Assembly: GCA_023150915.1 (NCBI GenBank) | Contig: JAKLKA010000011.1 | Coordinates: forward strand, 17,656-81,655 | Direction: 5' to 3' | Origin: Polyangiaceae bacterium | GTDB lineage: Bacteria; Myxococcota_A; Polyangia; Polyangiales; Polyangiaceae | DNA length: 64,000 bases | Shown: piece by piece, positions 56,601-64,000 of the stretch | Layout: each line of letters begins with the position of its first letter | How positions within the stretch are numbered: position 1 is the stretch's first letter | Notes under the pieces: model-generated | The model's input: the letters and a program-made list of their open reading frames with translations, nothing else | Told to the model about the DNA's origin: nothing | Databases searched by the model: none | Translations under genes and position numbers: made by a program

Positions 56601-59309
56601 TCAGTCCACCAGGCGAAGCCCGGCTGGGATCTCTTCCCCGAAGAACTCGGCGCGTTCGCGGTCCTCGATGGGAACCACCTCACGAACGGCCAGCACCCAG
56701 CTGGGATCGGCGCCTGCTGCTTCCAGGGCGCGTGCGGTCTTGTCGCGAAGCTCGCCGCTCACGTCGCGGGTGCGATCGCCGGTGGCTCGCGCCAGCAGCA
56801 TGGCCGCGCGGGGTGCGGTCGCGAGCTCGCTCCACTTCTCGCGCAGCAAGTGATCGAGCCAGCCCTCGGCGGTTCGGGTCGCCACCACGTGGTGCAAGCT
56901 GGCATAGGCCGGTGCCCGGGAGCCCAGGCGCCCGATGGCGGCCCACAGGCGCGGGTTCTGCTCCGTCCAGGTGCGCTCGATCAGCCACTCGCCCAGCTTC
57001 ACGCGGCGCTCGGGCTCGACGCGCTCGAGCGACGCGCAAAGCTCGAGCATCTCGTCCAGCGCCTGCGGCTTCATTCCCTTGGGCTTCTTCCCCGCCTGGC
57101 CCGGCGGCGCCAAGAACGGGTCGACGCGATCGCGGATGTGCGCTTGCAGGTTCTCGGCCAACCCGCCGGCCATGCGCCGCCACGCGATCCAGAACTGCTG
57201 CCACCCTCGCGCTTCGTCCTGGAACACCAACCCCTGCTCGAACAGCGGCGACAGCAGGCGGATCCGACCGGGATCGAGCGGATGACCGTAGCCGGGCCGC
57301 AGGCAATAGCCCGCGAGCATCCAGAAGACGCGCTCGTGGTCGAGCGACCGGCGGCGGGCCTTGGCGTGGGGCGAGATCACGTCGAACAGCGCACGACACA
57401 GCTCGCCGCTCCAGCCCTGGCGCTCGCCCAAGATGCGCGACAGCTCGCGCCACAGATCTTTGACCTCGCGCTCTTTCACGTCGGCCGCGGCCTTGCCGAA
57501 CACCCGCTCGATGGCCGCGCGCGCCTCGTCGAAACGCGGGCTGGCCGGGCGCACGCTGGGCTGTGCGCGCCGTGAGGGTCGGGCAGCCTCTTCTTGTCCG
57601 GCACCTTCCCCGGCGCGCAGCTCGAACGCCAGCTCGAAGCGCCGAGGCGGCGTGCCCCCCGTCTCGAGGCAGCACAGCTCGAGCGTGCCCACGGGTGACA
57701 GCTCGCCGACCAGGGCCACCTTCACGTCCTGCCCGTCTTCGCGCGCCTCGAAGGTCGACGCCACCGGCGAGAGCGGCGACAGCTCGGCGATGTCCACCAG
57801 CTCGCCGGGGGCGTGCGCGGCGCGATCGGAGCTGTACAGCTCGAACCGCACCGGCCGCCCCACGCGCAGTGCGAGCGGCGTGGACGCGGCCACGTGACGC
57901 TCGCCCTCGCGAGCGCCGCGCGGCACCACGCACACTGCGCGCTTCTCGCCCGCGCCCTCGATGCCCAGGTAGAAGCCTTGGGCCGAGCCCCCGCCGATCA
58001 CCACGCCGTGGCCGGCCAGCGCCAGCCCGTAGGCGACGGCGCCCCGCGCCACCGCCAGGTCGGGATCCCGCTCTGGCAGGCGCTGGCAAGGTTCTTCACC
58101 CCATGAACCGACGACCTCGAGCAAGCGATCGGCCAGACGGGCTCCGCGGAAAACTCCACCGTTTAGCAGCACCGCTGCGATTGGCTCGGCGGTGTGCGTC
58201 GCGACGAACCGCGCCACGTGCCGGGTGATGGCGGCGTCGTGCTCATAGGGCAGACCAAAGGCGACCAGCCCGGTGCGCCCGCGCTGCGGGACGTCGCCCC
58301 TGGCGCACGCGGGGAAGAAGCCGTCGAGCACCACCTGGCTGACCCGCTCGCGCTCGAGCTCGGTGCGCAGCGTGCTGCCCACCAGCGCCGCCCCCGTGCC
58401 CGCCACCGCGATGGGAGCCGCGGCGGGTGCGTCGCGGGACAAGAGCCGCTCTTTGGCCGCGCGACAGGCCAGCACCAGCTGGCCGAAGCGTCGCGCGTCC
58501 AGCCGCTCGGGCGGCGTGACCCAGCGGGCCTCACACAGGTGCGCCAGCGCCAGGTCCATGTTGTCACCGCCCAGCAGCAAGTGGCGACCCACGGCCACGC
58601 GCTCGAGCACCCCCCCGCGGCTCACGCGGATCAGCGTCAGATCGGTGGTGCCGCCGCCCACGTCGCAGACCAGCACCAGAGCCGAATCCCGCTCGGCCAA
58701 GAGCGCCTCGAAGCGCGGCAGCCCCAGGTGTGCCACCGCGTCGTAGAACGCCGCTTGCGGCTCTTCCAGCAGGCGTGGCAAGAGGCCCGCGGCCCGTGCC
58801 GCCTGCACCGTCAGCAGCCGCGCGCTCTGATCGAACGAGGCCGGCACGGTGAGCACCACCTCTTGCTGCCCCAGTGGGTGATCGGGGTGCGCGGCGTCCC
58901 AGGCATGGCGGATGTGGGACAAGAGCCGGGCGCTGGCTTCGACGGGGCTGAGCCGGGTCAGGTCGGTCTCGTCGCTCGCACCCCACGGCAAGATGGCCGC
59001 GGTGCGGTCGACCGCGGCGTGGGAAAGCCAGCTCTTGGCCGAGGCCACCACGCGCCCCGGGACCTCGCGGCCGCGCTGACGAGCGACCTCACCGATGGCC
59101 CACGGCGCATCACCGAACGGATCTTCGCCGAGCTCGCCCTCGAGCGGCGCATACAAGAACGACGGCAAGAGCGCCCGCGCCTCGGTGGCGCCCAGCGTGA
59201 CCAGCTGCGGCACGGGAAAGACCTGCACCGGGGCGCCGGGGGCGCGCTCGGCCCAGGCCACGACCGAGTGGGTCGTGCCGAGATCGATGCCGACCACCCG
59301 CTTGCCCAT
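56601..59309 (-). CDS. Hsp70/DnaK-like ATPase with unusual C-terminal domain (DUF3731-like)
   Basis: 902 residues, far longer than DnaK (about 640). The ATPase domain is intact: VVGIDLGTTHSVVAWAER (phosphate 1), LVCDVGGGTTDLTLIRV (phosphate 2), VLLNGGVFRGARLADRLLEV (adenosine). Beyond residue 560 there is no normal substrate-binding lid. Instead a helical domain of about 330 residues follows, of the DUF3731 type known in large bacterial Hsp70 homologues. No DnaJ or GrpE gene is adjacent. The start overlaps the aldo/keto reductase stop by one base, so the two are coupled. Confidence 0.88.
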   Translation of the reverse strand: MGKRVVGIDLGTTHSVVAWAERAPGAPVQVFPVPQLVTLGATEARALLPSFLYAPLEGELGEDPFGDAPWAIGEVARQRGREVPGRVVASAKSWLSHAAVDRTAAILPWGASDETDLTRLSPVEASARLLSHIRHAWDAAHPDHPLGQQEVVLTVPASFDQSARLLTVQAARAAGLLPRLLEEPQAAFYDAVAHLGLPRFEALLAERDSALVLVCDVGGGTTDLTLIRVSRGGVLERVAVGRHLLLGGDNMDLALAHLCEARWVTPPERLDARRFGQLVLACRAAKERLLSRDAPAAAPIAVAGTGAALVGSTLRTELERERVSQVVLDGFFPACARGDVPQRGRTGLVAFGLPYEHDAAITRHVARFVATHTAEPIAAVLLNGGVFRGARLADRLLEVVGSWGEEPCQRLPERDPDLAVARGAVAYGLALAGHGVVIGGGSAQGFYLGIEGAGEKRAVCVVPRGAREGERHVAASTPLALRVGRPVRFELYSSDRAAHAPGELVDIAELSPLSPVASTFEAREDGQDVKVALVGELSPVGTLELCCLETGGTPPRRFELAFELRAGEGAGQEEAARPSRRAQPSVRPASPRFDEARAAIERVFGKAAADVKEREVKDLWRELSRILGERQGWSGELCRALFDVISPHAKARRRSLDHERVFWMLAGYCLRPGYGHPLDPGRIRLLSPLFEQGLVFQDEARGWQQFWIAWRRMAGGLAENLQAHIRDRVDPFLAPPGQAGKKPKGMKPQALDEMLELCASLERVEPERRVKLGEWLIERTWTEQNPRLWAAIGRLGSRAPAYASLHHVVATRTAEGWLDHLLREKWSELATAPRAAMLLARATGDRTRDVSGELRDKTARALEAAGADPSWVLAVREVVPIEDRERAEFFGEEIPAGLRLVD

Positions 59310-60301
59310 CAGCGACTGCCGTAATTGTGCGCCGACTTCTCTTCGTTGCGGTCGGTGGCCGGCGGGGGTTCAGGCGACAGCGCGCCGATCTTGGCGAGCG
59401 TTTCGGGGTCGAGCGACAGGTTCGCCGCCGCCAGGCATGGCTCGAGCTGCTGCAGGCTGCGTGCCCCGATCAGCGGCGCCGTGACCCCGGGCTGCGCCGC
59501 GACCCAGGCGATGGCCAGCGTCGCGGGGTGATGGCCAAGCTGGTTCGCCAGGGCGGTGAACGCTTCGGCAATCTCGAAGTTCGAGGCCGCGCCGTAGCGC
59601 GTCTTGTACATCGCATTGTCGACCACGCGCCCCTGAGCCGGGGCCTTGCCCACGCCGTACTTGCCGCTGAGCAGACCACCCGCCAGCGGGCTGTAGGTCA
59701 AGACCCCGAGCCCCTCGCTGAGGGCGTGCGGCAAGATCTCGACCTCGGCCTGGCGCTTGAGCAGGTTGTACATCGGCTGCGATGCCACGATGGGTGACAG
59801 GCCCCGAAGCCCGGCGACCGCGAGCGTCTTTGCCGTCTGCCACGCCGAGAAATTGCTCACCGCGGGGTAGAGGATCTTGCCTTGCTGGATCAGCGTCTCG
59901 AGCGCCGCAAGCGTCTCGTCGATGGCGGTCATGTCGTCGAAGCGGTGCAAGTAGAAGATGTCGATGCGATCGGTGGCCAGGCGCTTCAGGCTGGCCTCGA
60001 CCGCGCGCACCAGGTGATAGCGCGACGAGCCGCGGGCGTTCTCGCCGCTGCCGGTCGGGAAGTAAGCCTTGGTCGCGATCACCAGCTCGTCGCGACAGCC
60101 GGCGATCAGCGCGCCCAGGATCTCTTCCGAGCGACCCTTGGCATAGACGTCCGCGCAGTCGAAACAGTTGATGCCCGCGTCGCGCGCGCGCCCGAACAGC
60201 GCGGCGCTGGTGGCCTCGTCGGCGTCACCGCCGAACGACATGGTGCCGAACACCAGCTGCGAGACACGAACCCCGGTTCTGCCCAGAAAGCGGTACTCCA
60301 T
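59309..60301 (-). CDS. Aldo/keto reductase
   Basis: 330 residues, the normal family length. YRFLGRTGVRVSQLVFGTMS and FDCADVYAKGRSEEI (catalytic Asp and Tyr), IATKAYFPTG (Lys) and DIFYLHRFDD (His) give the full tetrad of NADPH-dependent reductases of the AKR7/11/YdhF-like groups. APLIGARSLQQLEP near the end is the nucleotide-binding loop. The substrate is unknown. It precedes the Hsp70-like gene in an overlapping operon. A 70-bp gap separates it from the divergent kinase gene at 60372. Confidence 0.9.
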   Translation of the reverse strand: MEYRFLGRTGVRVSQLVFGTMSFGGDADEATSAALFGRARDAGINCFDCADVYAKGRSEEILGALIAGCRDELVIATKAYFPTGSGENARGSSRYHLVRAVEASLKRLATDRIDIFYLHRFDDMTAIDETLAALETLIQQGKILYPAVSNFSAWQTAKTLAVAGLRGLSPIVASQPMYNLLKRQAEVEILPHALSEGLGVLTYSPLAGGLLSGKYGVGKAPAQGRVVDNAMYKTRYGAASNFEIAEAFTALANQLGHHPATLAIAWVAAQPGVTAPLIGARSLQQLEPCLAAANLSLDPETLAKIGALSPEPPPATDRNEEKSAHNYGSR

Positions 60302-60371
60302 GACGTCACTGGTCTCTCGCGGCGCTCGCTCGCAGCGTCAACGACAATCGGGTATGAGCCGGTGACGGAGC

Positions 60372-62090
60372 ATGGCCGGCGACAGCGACCCCACGGCGCG
60401 GGACCGTCCCGCGGAGGCCGATGCCGCGCCGACCGTGTCCCTGGCACCCGGCGCGTCGACCAGCGCCACCACGCCCGAGCTGGTCCGCGCCACTTCCGGC
60501 GGCTCGCTGCGCACCGCCGAAGCAACGCTGATCCTGACTCGCGAAGAGGCGACGCGCACGCGCGCTCTCTTCCGGCTGGTGGCGCCGCTGTCGGCGGTCG
60601 GCATGCTGGCGCTCTTGGTTCCGGCCAAGCAGGCACCCTTTCGCGGGCAGGCCGCGCTGGTGTTCGGCTCGACGCTGATCGTCACGCTCTGGCTCATGCT
60701 GCGCTTCCGCGAGCCCGAGCGCTACGACCCCCGACTGGCGCTGCTGCACGCCATGTTCTGCGTCGCCTCGGTGCTGTCGGCCACGCTCTATGTCGGCATC
60801 TTCTCGCCCACCATCATGGGCGGTTGCGTGGGGGTGTACTTCTTCGCCCTCAGCGACTCGAAGCTCGCCGCCTGGTCGGTCTATGCCGTGCTCAGCGGTG
60901 GCTATGCGCTGTTCGCGGCGCTCGGCATCAGCGGACTCGTCCCCCTCGACCAGGCCATCGTGGGCATCGACACGCCCGACGTGCGCGGGCTCTTGGCGCT
61001 GACGGTGATCGCCGAGATGTTCCTTGGGCTCACCTTCGGCATGGCGCGGCGCAGTCGCCGGGCCACGCGCGAGGCCTTCGAGCGGTTGGAGCAGGCGGCG
61101 CTTCAGATCCGACAACGCGAGGCGCTGCTGAACGAAGCCCGCGCCGATCTGGACGCTGCGCGGGGCGCGAACCTGGGCCGCTTCAGCGACCGCACCGTGG
61201 GCGAATATGCCGTGGGCGAGATCATCGGCCGAGGTGCCATGGGCGAGGTGTACCGGGCGGAGCACCTGCCGACCCACCGTCCGGTGGCGCTCAAGTTCCT
61301 GAATCCCGCCATCGTCGGTGACGCCGAGCTGCTCGAGCGGTTCTTCCGCGAGGCCGAGGTTGCGGCACGGCTCGAGTCGCCCCACGTGGTCGACGTGACG
61401 GGCCTGGGCCGCGCCGAAGACGGCTCACCGTTCATCGCAATGGAGCTGTTGCGCGGGATGGACCTGGCTGACCGCCTGCGCGAGGCCAAGCGGCTCGAGC
61501 TGCCCGAAGTGCTCGAGCTGGTCAGTCAGGTGGGGGAAGCCCTGGGCGCGGCCGATCGTGCCGGCATCGTGCACCGGGACATCAAGCCGCAGAACCTGTT
61601 CGCGGTCGACGACTCGCCGCGCCGCACGTGGAAGGTGCTCGACTTCGGCGTGTCGAAGGCCCGCGAGCTCACCAGCCAGCTGACCCAGGGCGCCATCATC
61701 GGTACCCCCAGCTACATGTCGCCCGAGCAGGCCCGGGGGCTCGAGGTGGACCACCGCAGCGACGTGTTCTCGCTGGGGGTGATCGCATACCGCTGCCTGA
61801 CCGGGCGCCCGGCGTTCACCGCGCCGGATAGCGTGCTCACCGTCTACAACGTGGTCCACATGCAGCCGGCGCGACCCCTGGATGCCGCGCCGCACCTGGG
61901 TGAAGACGTGGAGCGCGTGCTGGCGCTGGTGCTGGCCAAAGATCGTGAGCGCCGCTTCTCGACGGCGACCATGTTCGCGGCCGCGCTGGATGACGCCGCC
62001 CGCGGGCGCCTGGACTCGCGCCTGCGCGCCGACGCCGATGCGCTGATCGCCGCCGAGCCCTGGGGCGCCGAGCTGGGGCGGCGATCGTGA
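60372..62090 (+). CDS. Ser/Thr protein kinase with N-terminal polytopic membrane domain
   Basis: 572 residues. Residues 70-220 hold about six membrane helices (LVAPLSAVGMLALLVP, ALVFGSTLIVTLWLML, YAVLSGGYALFAALG), then a coiled coil (FERLEQAALQIRQREALLNE). The kinase domain has IIGRGAMGEVYRAEH, VALKFLNP, GIVHRDIKPQNLFAV, KVLDFGVSKARE and GTPSYMSPEQARG, a full active set. The polytopic domain before the kinase resembles MASE-type membrane sensors and is less common than a single C-terminal helix. The stop overlaps the radical SAM start (TGATG), so the two may form one unit. Confidence 0.9.
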   Translation: MAGDSDPTARDRPAEADAAPTVSLAPGASTSATTPELVRATSGGSLRTAEATLILTREEATRTRALFRLVAPLSAVGMLALLVPAKQAPFRGQAALVFGSTLIVTLWLMLRFREPERYDPRLALLHAMFCVASVLSATLYVGIFSPTIMGGCVGVYFFALSDSKLAAWSVYAVLSGGYALFAALGISGLVPLDQAIVGIDTPDVRGLLALTVIAEMFLGLTFGMARRSRRATREAFERLEQAALQIRQREALLNEARADLDAARGANLGRFSDRTVGEYAVGEIIGRGAMGEVYRAEHLPTHRPVALKFLNPAIVGDAELLERFFREAEVAARLESPHVVDVTGLGRAEDGSPFIAMELLRGMDLADRLREAKRLELPEVLELVSQVGEALGAADRAGIVHRDIKPQNLFAVDDSPRRTWKVLDFGVSKARELTSQLTQGAIIGTPSYMSPEQARGLEVDHRSDVFSLGVIAYRCLTGRPAFTAPDSVLTVYNVVHMQPARPLDAAPHLGEDVERVLALVLAKDRERRFSTATMFAAALDDAARGRLDSRLRADADALIAAEPWGAELGRRS

Positions 62091-63484
62091 TGGACCGGCT
62101 CGCTCAGCGGTTCGAGCGGGTGCTCGCCGCCATGGCCCGCACCTCCGATCCGTTGGGTGATCCGCTGGCGCTCGACTTCGAGCCTTGCACGGGGCAGTGG
62201 CACGCCGAGCAGTGGCAGCGCTTCGCCCAGGGCGCACCCGCCGCGGGCCTGGTGCTCTATCTGCATCTGCCGTACTGCGCGAAGATCTGCTCGTATTGCC
62301 TGCTCAGCGCCGAGCGGCCTGACGGCGCGGGCGCCATCGAGCGCTACGTCGAGGCCATGGTTCGAGAGCTGGCCCGCCACGGCGAGATCTTGGCGGGCCT
62401 GCCGCTCACGCGGCTGCACGTCGGCGGGGGCACACCCACGCTGCTCCGCGCCGCAGCGCTGCGGCGCCTGCTGGGTGCGGCGCGAACTGCGTTCGGCCCG
62501 TCCCCAGGATCGGTCGAGGCGCACCCGAGCACCACCACCCGAGAGAAGCTCGAGGTGATGCTGGCCCACAGCGTCGAGCGGGTGAGCTTCGGGGTCGAGT
62601 CGCTGACGCCCCAGGTGCTGGCCCGGGCGAACCGCGCGGACCAGACCTTCGCGCGCGTGGCATCGGCGGTGCGCGCCGCGCACGAGCTCGGGATGAGCGT
62701 CAACGTCGATCTGCTCGCCGGGTTGCCCGGCGAGACGGCCGAGTCCTTCGAGCGGTCCCTGCAGCAGACGCTCGAGCTTCCGATCGATGCGCTGAGCGTC
62801 AATCGCTTCCTGGCCGAGGGTTCGCCGCTGGGTCGCTCGGGCCATGTACCTTCGCCGGACGACGTCCGCGCCGCCAGCGGGATGCTGGAGCGTACTGACG
62901 CCGTGGTGCGTTCGGCCCGGCCACCGGACTTTCCCGCGGCGGCGCCCGCGGACGCGCGCTACGGCGTGCAGTACCTGTGGCGGCGCGCGGCGCTCGAAGG
63001 TGGCTACTCGCAGCAGGACATGATCGATCCCGGCTCGGTGCTCGCCGTGGGTGCCGGTGGCATGGGCAAGATTGCGTCGGGCTATCACTACATCGCGCAC
63101 GGCGGCGCGGCGAAGTGGGCCGAGACGGTGCTCGCGGGTCAGCTGCCCGAGCAGCGGGTGTGTCGCACCGACGCCCGCTTCGAGCAGGCGTTTCACGTCG
63201 CGGATCGGATCTGCCGAGGCGCGCTCGGCGATGGCGCGGAGGCGCAAGCGTTCCGCCCCGAGCTCGACTATCTCGAGAGCATCGGCGTGATCGCGAGCGG
63301 GCGACTGCCGGCGGGCTCCCGGATCGGAGCTGCCCACCTGACCGCGTTCCTCTCGGGGCGCACCGGCAGCCCGCGCGACGAGCCGGCGGTCCCCGAGTAC
63401 GCCTTGATCGGCGGTGAGCTGCCGCCCTCGCTGCTCTGGTGCCGCCTCGCAATGCGCGCCGCGGCGGCGGCGCGGCGTGCGTAG
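62090..63484 (+). CDS. Radical SAM enzyme, HemN/HemW-like
   Basis: 464 residues from the ATG at 62090 (a GTG at 62087 adds one Met). The cluster-binding motif is YCAKICSYC (C-x3-C-x2-C), preceded by LYLHLPY as in coproporphyrinogen dehydrogenase relatives. TRLHVGGGTPTLL, SVERVSFGVESLTPQVL and NVDLLAGLPGETAESF are HemN/HemW-type. A HemN C-terminal region is partly recognisable. Whether it oxidises coproporphyrinogen, handles haem or acts on another substrate cannot be decided. It is translationally coupled to a Ser/Thr kinase, an unusual partner. Confidence 0.85.
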   Translation: MDRLAQRFERVLAAMARTSDPLGDPLALDFEPCTGQWHAEQWQRFAQGAPAAGLVLYLHLPYCAKICSYCLLSAERPDGAGAIERYVEAMVRELARHGEILAGLPLTRLHVGGGTPTLLRAAALRRLLGAARTAFGPSPGSVEAHPSTTTREKLEVMLAHSVERVSFGVESLTPQVLARANRADQTFARVASAVRAAHELGMSVNVDLLAGLPGETAESFERSLQQTLELPIDALSVNRFLAEGSPLGRSGHVPSPDDVRAASGMLERTDAVVRSARPPDFPAAAPADARYGVQYLWRRAALEGGYSQQDMIDPGSVLAVGAGGMGKIASGYHYIAHGGAAKWAETVLAGQLPEQRVCRTDARFEQAFHVADRICRGALGDGAEAQAFRPELDYLESIGVIASGRLPAGSRIGAAHLTAFLSGRTGSPRDEPAVPEYALIGGELPPSLLWCRLAMRAAAAARRA

Positions 63485-63730
63485 GCTTCCTCCCCCTGTA
63501 CCTTTGACGCAGCCCCCCGCGACGCGGGCTCTGCGCCTGGCAGAGGCCCCTCTCGCAAATCGATTCCACGGGGCCCGCACACCGACCCGAAATGCGCGCA
63601 ATCGAGATCAATTGCTGCCCGTCTGCAGCTCGACACGGGGATTCGGCTCGCACGGCGAGCATTTCGCCCTTCTCAGTTGCCATCGACCCGCTGACCCGCC
63701 CGTTTTGCGCGCTCAGGGAGCAATTCGGCA
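63485..63730. other. Intergenic stretch, no gene seen
   Basis: This stretch has no frame with a plausible start and protein-like composition on either strand. It leads into the tandem repeat at the right edge, and no clear terminator follows the radical SAM gene. A locally less GC-rich patch (aaatcgattccacgg, gatcaattgctgc) could hold a promoter for something to the right or left outside the window. Confidence 0.4.
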
Positions 63731-64000
63731 GTTGCACGTGCCGGCGAAGCGTGGTGCGTCGCACGCAGCGGGATGGCCGCGCGAGAGGGACAGAGAGCTC
63801 CGAGCTGCACCGGCAGGCGAAGCTGGGTGCGACGCCCCGCAGCGGGATGGCGCGCGAGAGGGACAGCGAGCACCTCGGCGGTTGCACGTGCCGGCGAAGC
63901 GTGGTGCGTCGCACGCAGCGGGATGGCCGCGCGAGAGGGACAGAGAGCTCCGAGCTGCACCGGCAGGCGAAGCTGGGTGCGACGCCCCGCAGCGGGATGG
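63731..64000. repeat. Tandem repeat, 150-bp period made of two diverged 75-bp halves, runs off the window
   Basis: GTTGCACGTGCCGGCGAAGC recurs at 63731 and 63881 with near-perfect identity across the full 150 bases. Within each period the second half (GCTGCACCGGCAGGCGAAGC onward) is a diverged version of the first, sharing GGCGAAGC, CGCAGCGGGATGG and GCGAGAGGGACAG. Open frames through it in several phases look unlike proteins. The array continues past 64000, so its full length is unknown. Confidence 0.88.

Noticed and set aside
63731..64000. CRISPR array
   Set aside because: The repeated units are 75/150 bp with conserved sequence throughout. There are no short repeats with unique spacers and no cas genes.

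Overview
The window is high-GC DNA with strong third-position GC bias, so long antisense open frames are common and were discounted. It most likely comes from a myxobacterium (Myxococcota, probably Polyangiales/Sorangium-like). The indicators are a MYXO-CTERM-type sorting tail on a secreted trypsin-like protease, several Ser/Thr kinases and a pseudokinase, and many lipoproteins that join a lipobox to a Gly/Ser-rich linker and a Cys-rich or propeller-like domain. This assignment is inferred from protein style, not from a marker gene.

Layout. 1-14.6 kb: a cell-surface alpha/beta hydrolase (cut by the left edge), a large lipoprotein, an NtrY-like histidine kinase, a proline-rich lipoprotein, a methyl-accepting protein without a periplasmic sensor, a polytopic glycosyltransferase, and an envelope set (coiled-coil/beta-barrel protein, two lipoproteins, one anchored protein). 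14.6-21.8 kb: a leftward operon with another polytopic glycosyltransferase, a Cys-rich lipoprotein, a transglutaminase/VWA pair, a propeller-like lipoprotein and a tiny orphan PAS-tail-like protein. 21.9-30.1 kb: a GAF-PAS-PAS hybrid histidine kinase followed by Gly/Ser lipoproteins and the eroded remains of a DUF5060-type glycoside hydrolase.

30.1-37.9 kb is the accessory region. It holds repeated, broken and fused toxin-antitoxin genes (three copies of one VapB-like antitoxin, PIN toxins, DUF433/DUF5615 pairs), two loci sharing a palindromic operator, and a tyrosine integrase next to tRNA-Lys(CTT). A perfect 38-bp copy of the 3' part of that tRNA lies 2.63 kb upstream, which marks a small integrated element. 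A tRNA-Arg(TCG) follows.

38.1-48 kb is a glycan-assembly neighbourhood: two polytopic glycosyltransferases, a polyprenol-phosphate mannose synthase, a transaldolase-like aldolase, a heptose-bisphosphate-phosphatase-like HAD enzyme and two methyltransferases. It also contains two small LuxR-type regulators and a nucleotidyltransferase with a small partner. 48-64 kb: lipoprotein plus TPR protein, a pseudokinase/kinase pair, a CNNM/CorC-type transporter, the MYXO-CTERM protease, an Hsp70-like ATPase coupled to an aldo/keto reductase, a membrane Ser/Thr kinase coupled to a HemN-like radical SAM enzyme, and a tandem repeat that runs off the right edge.
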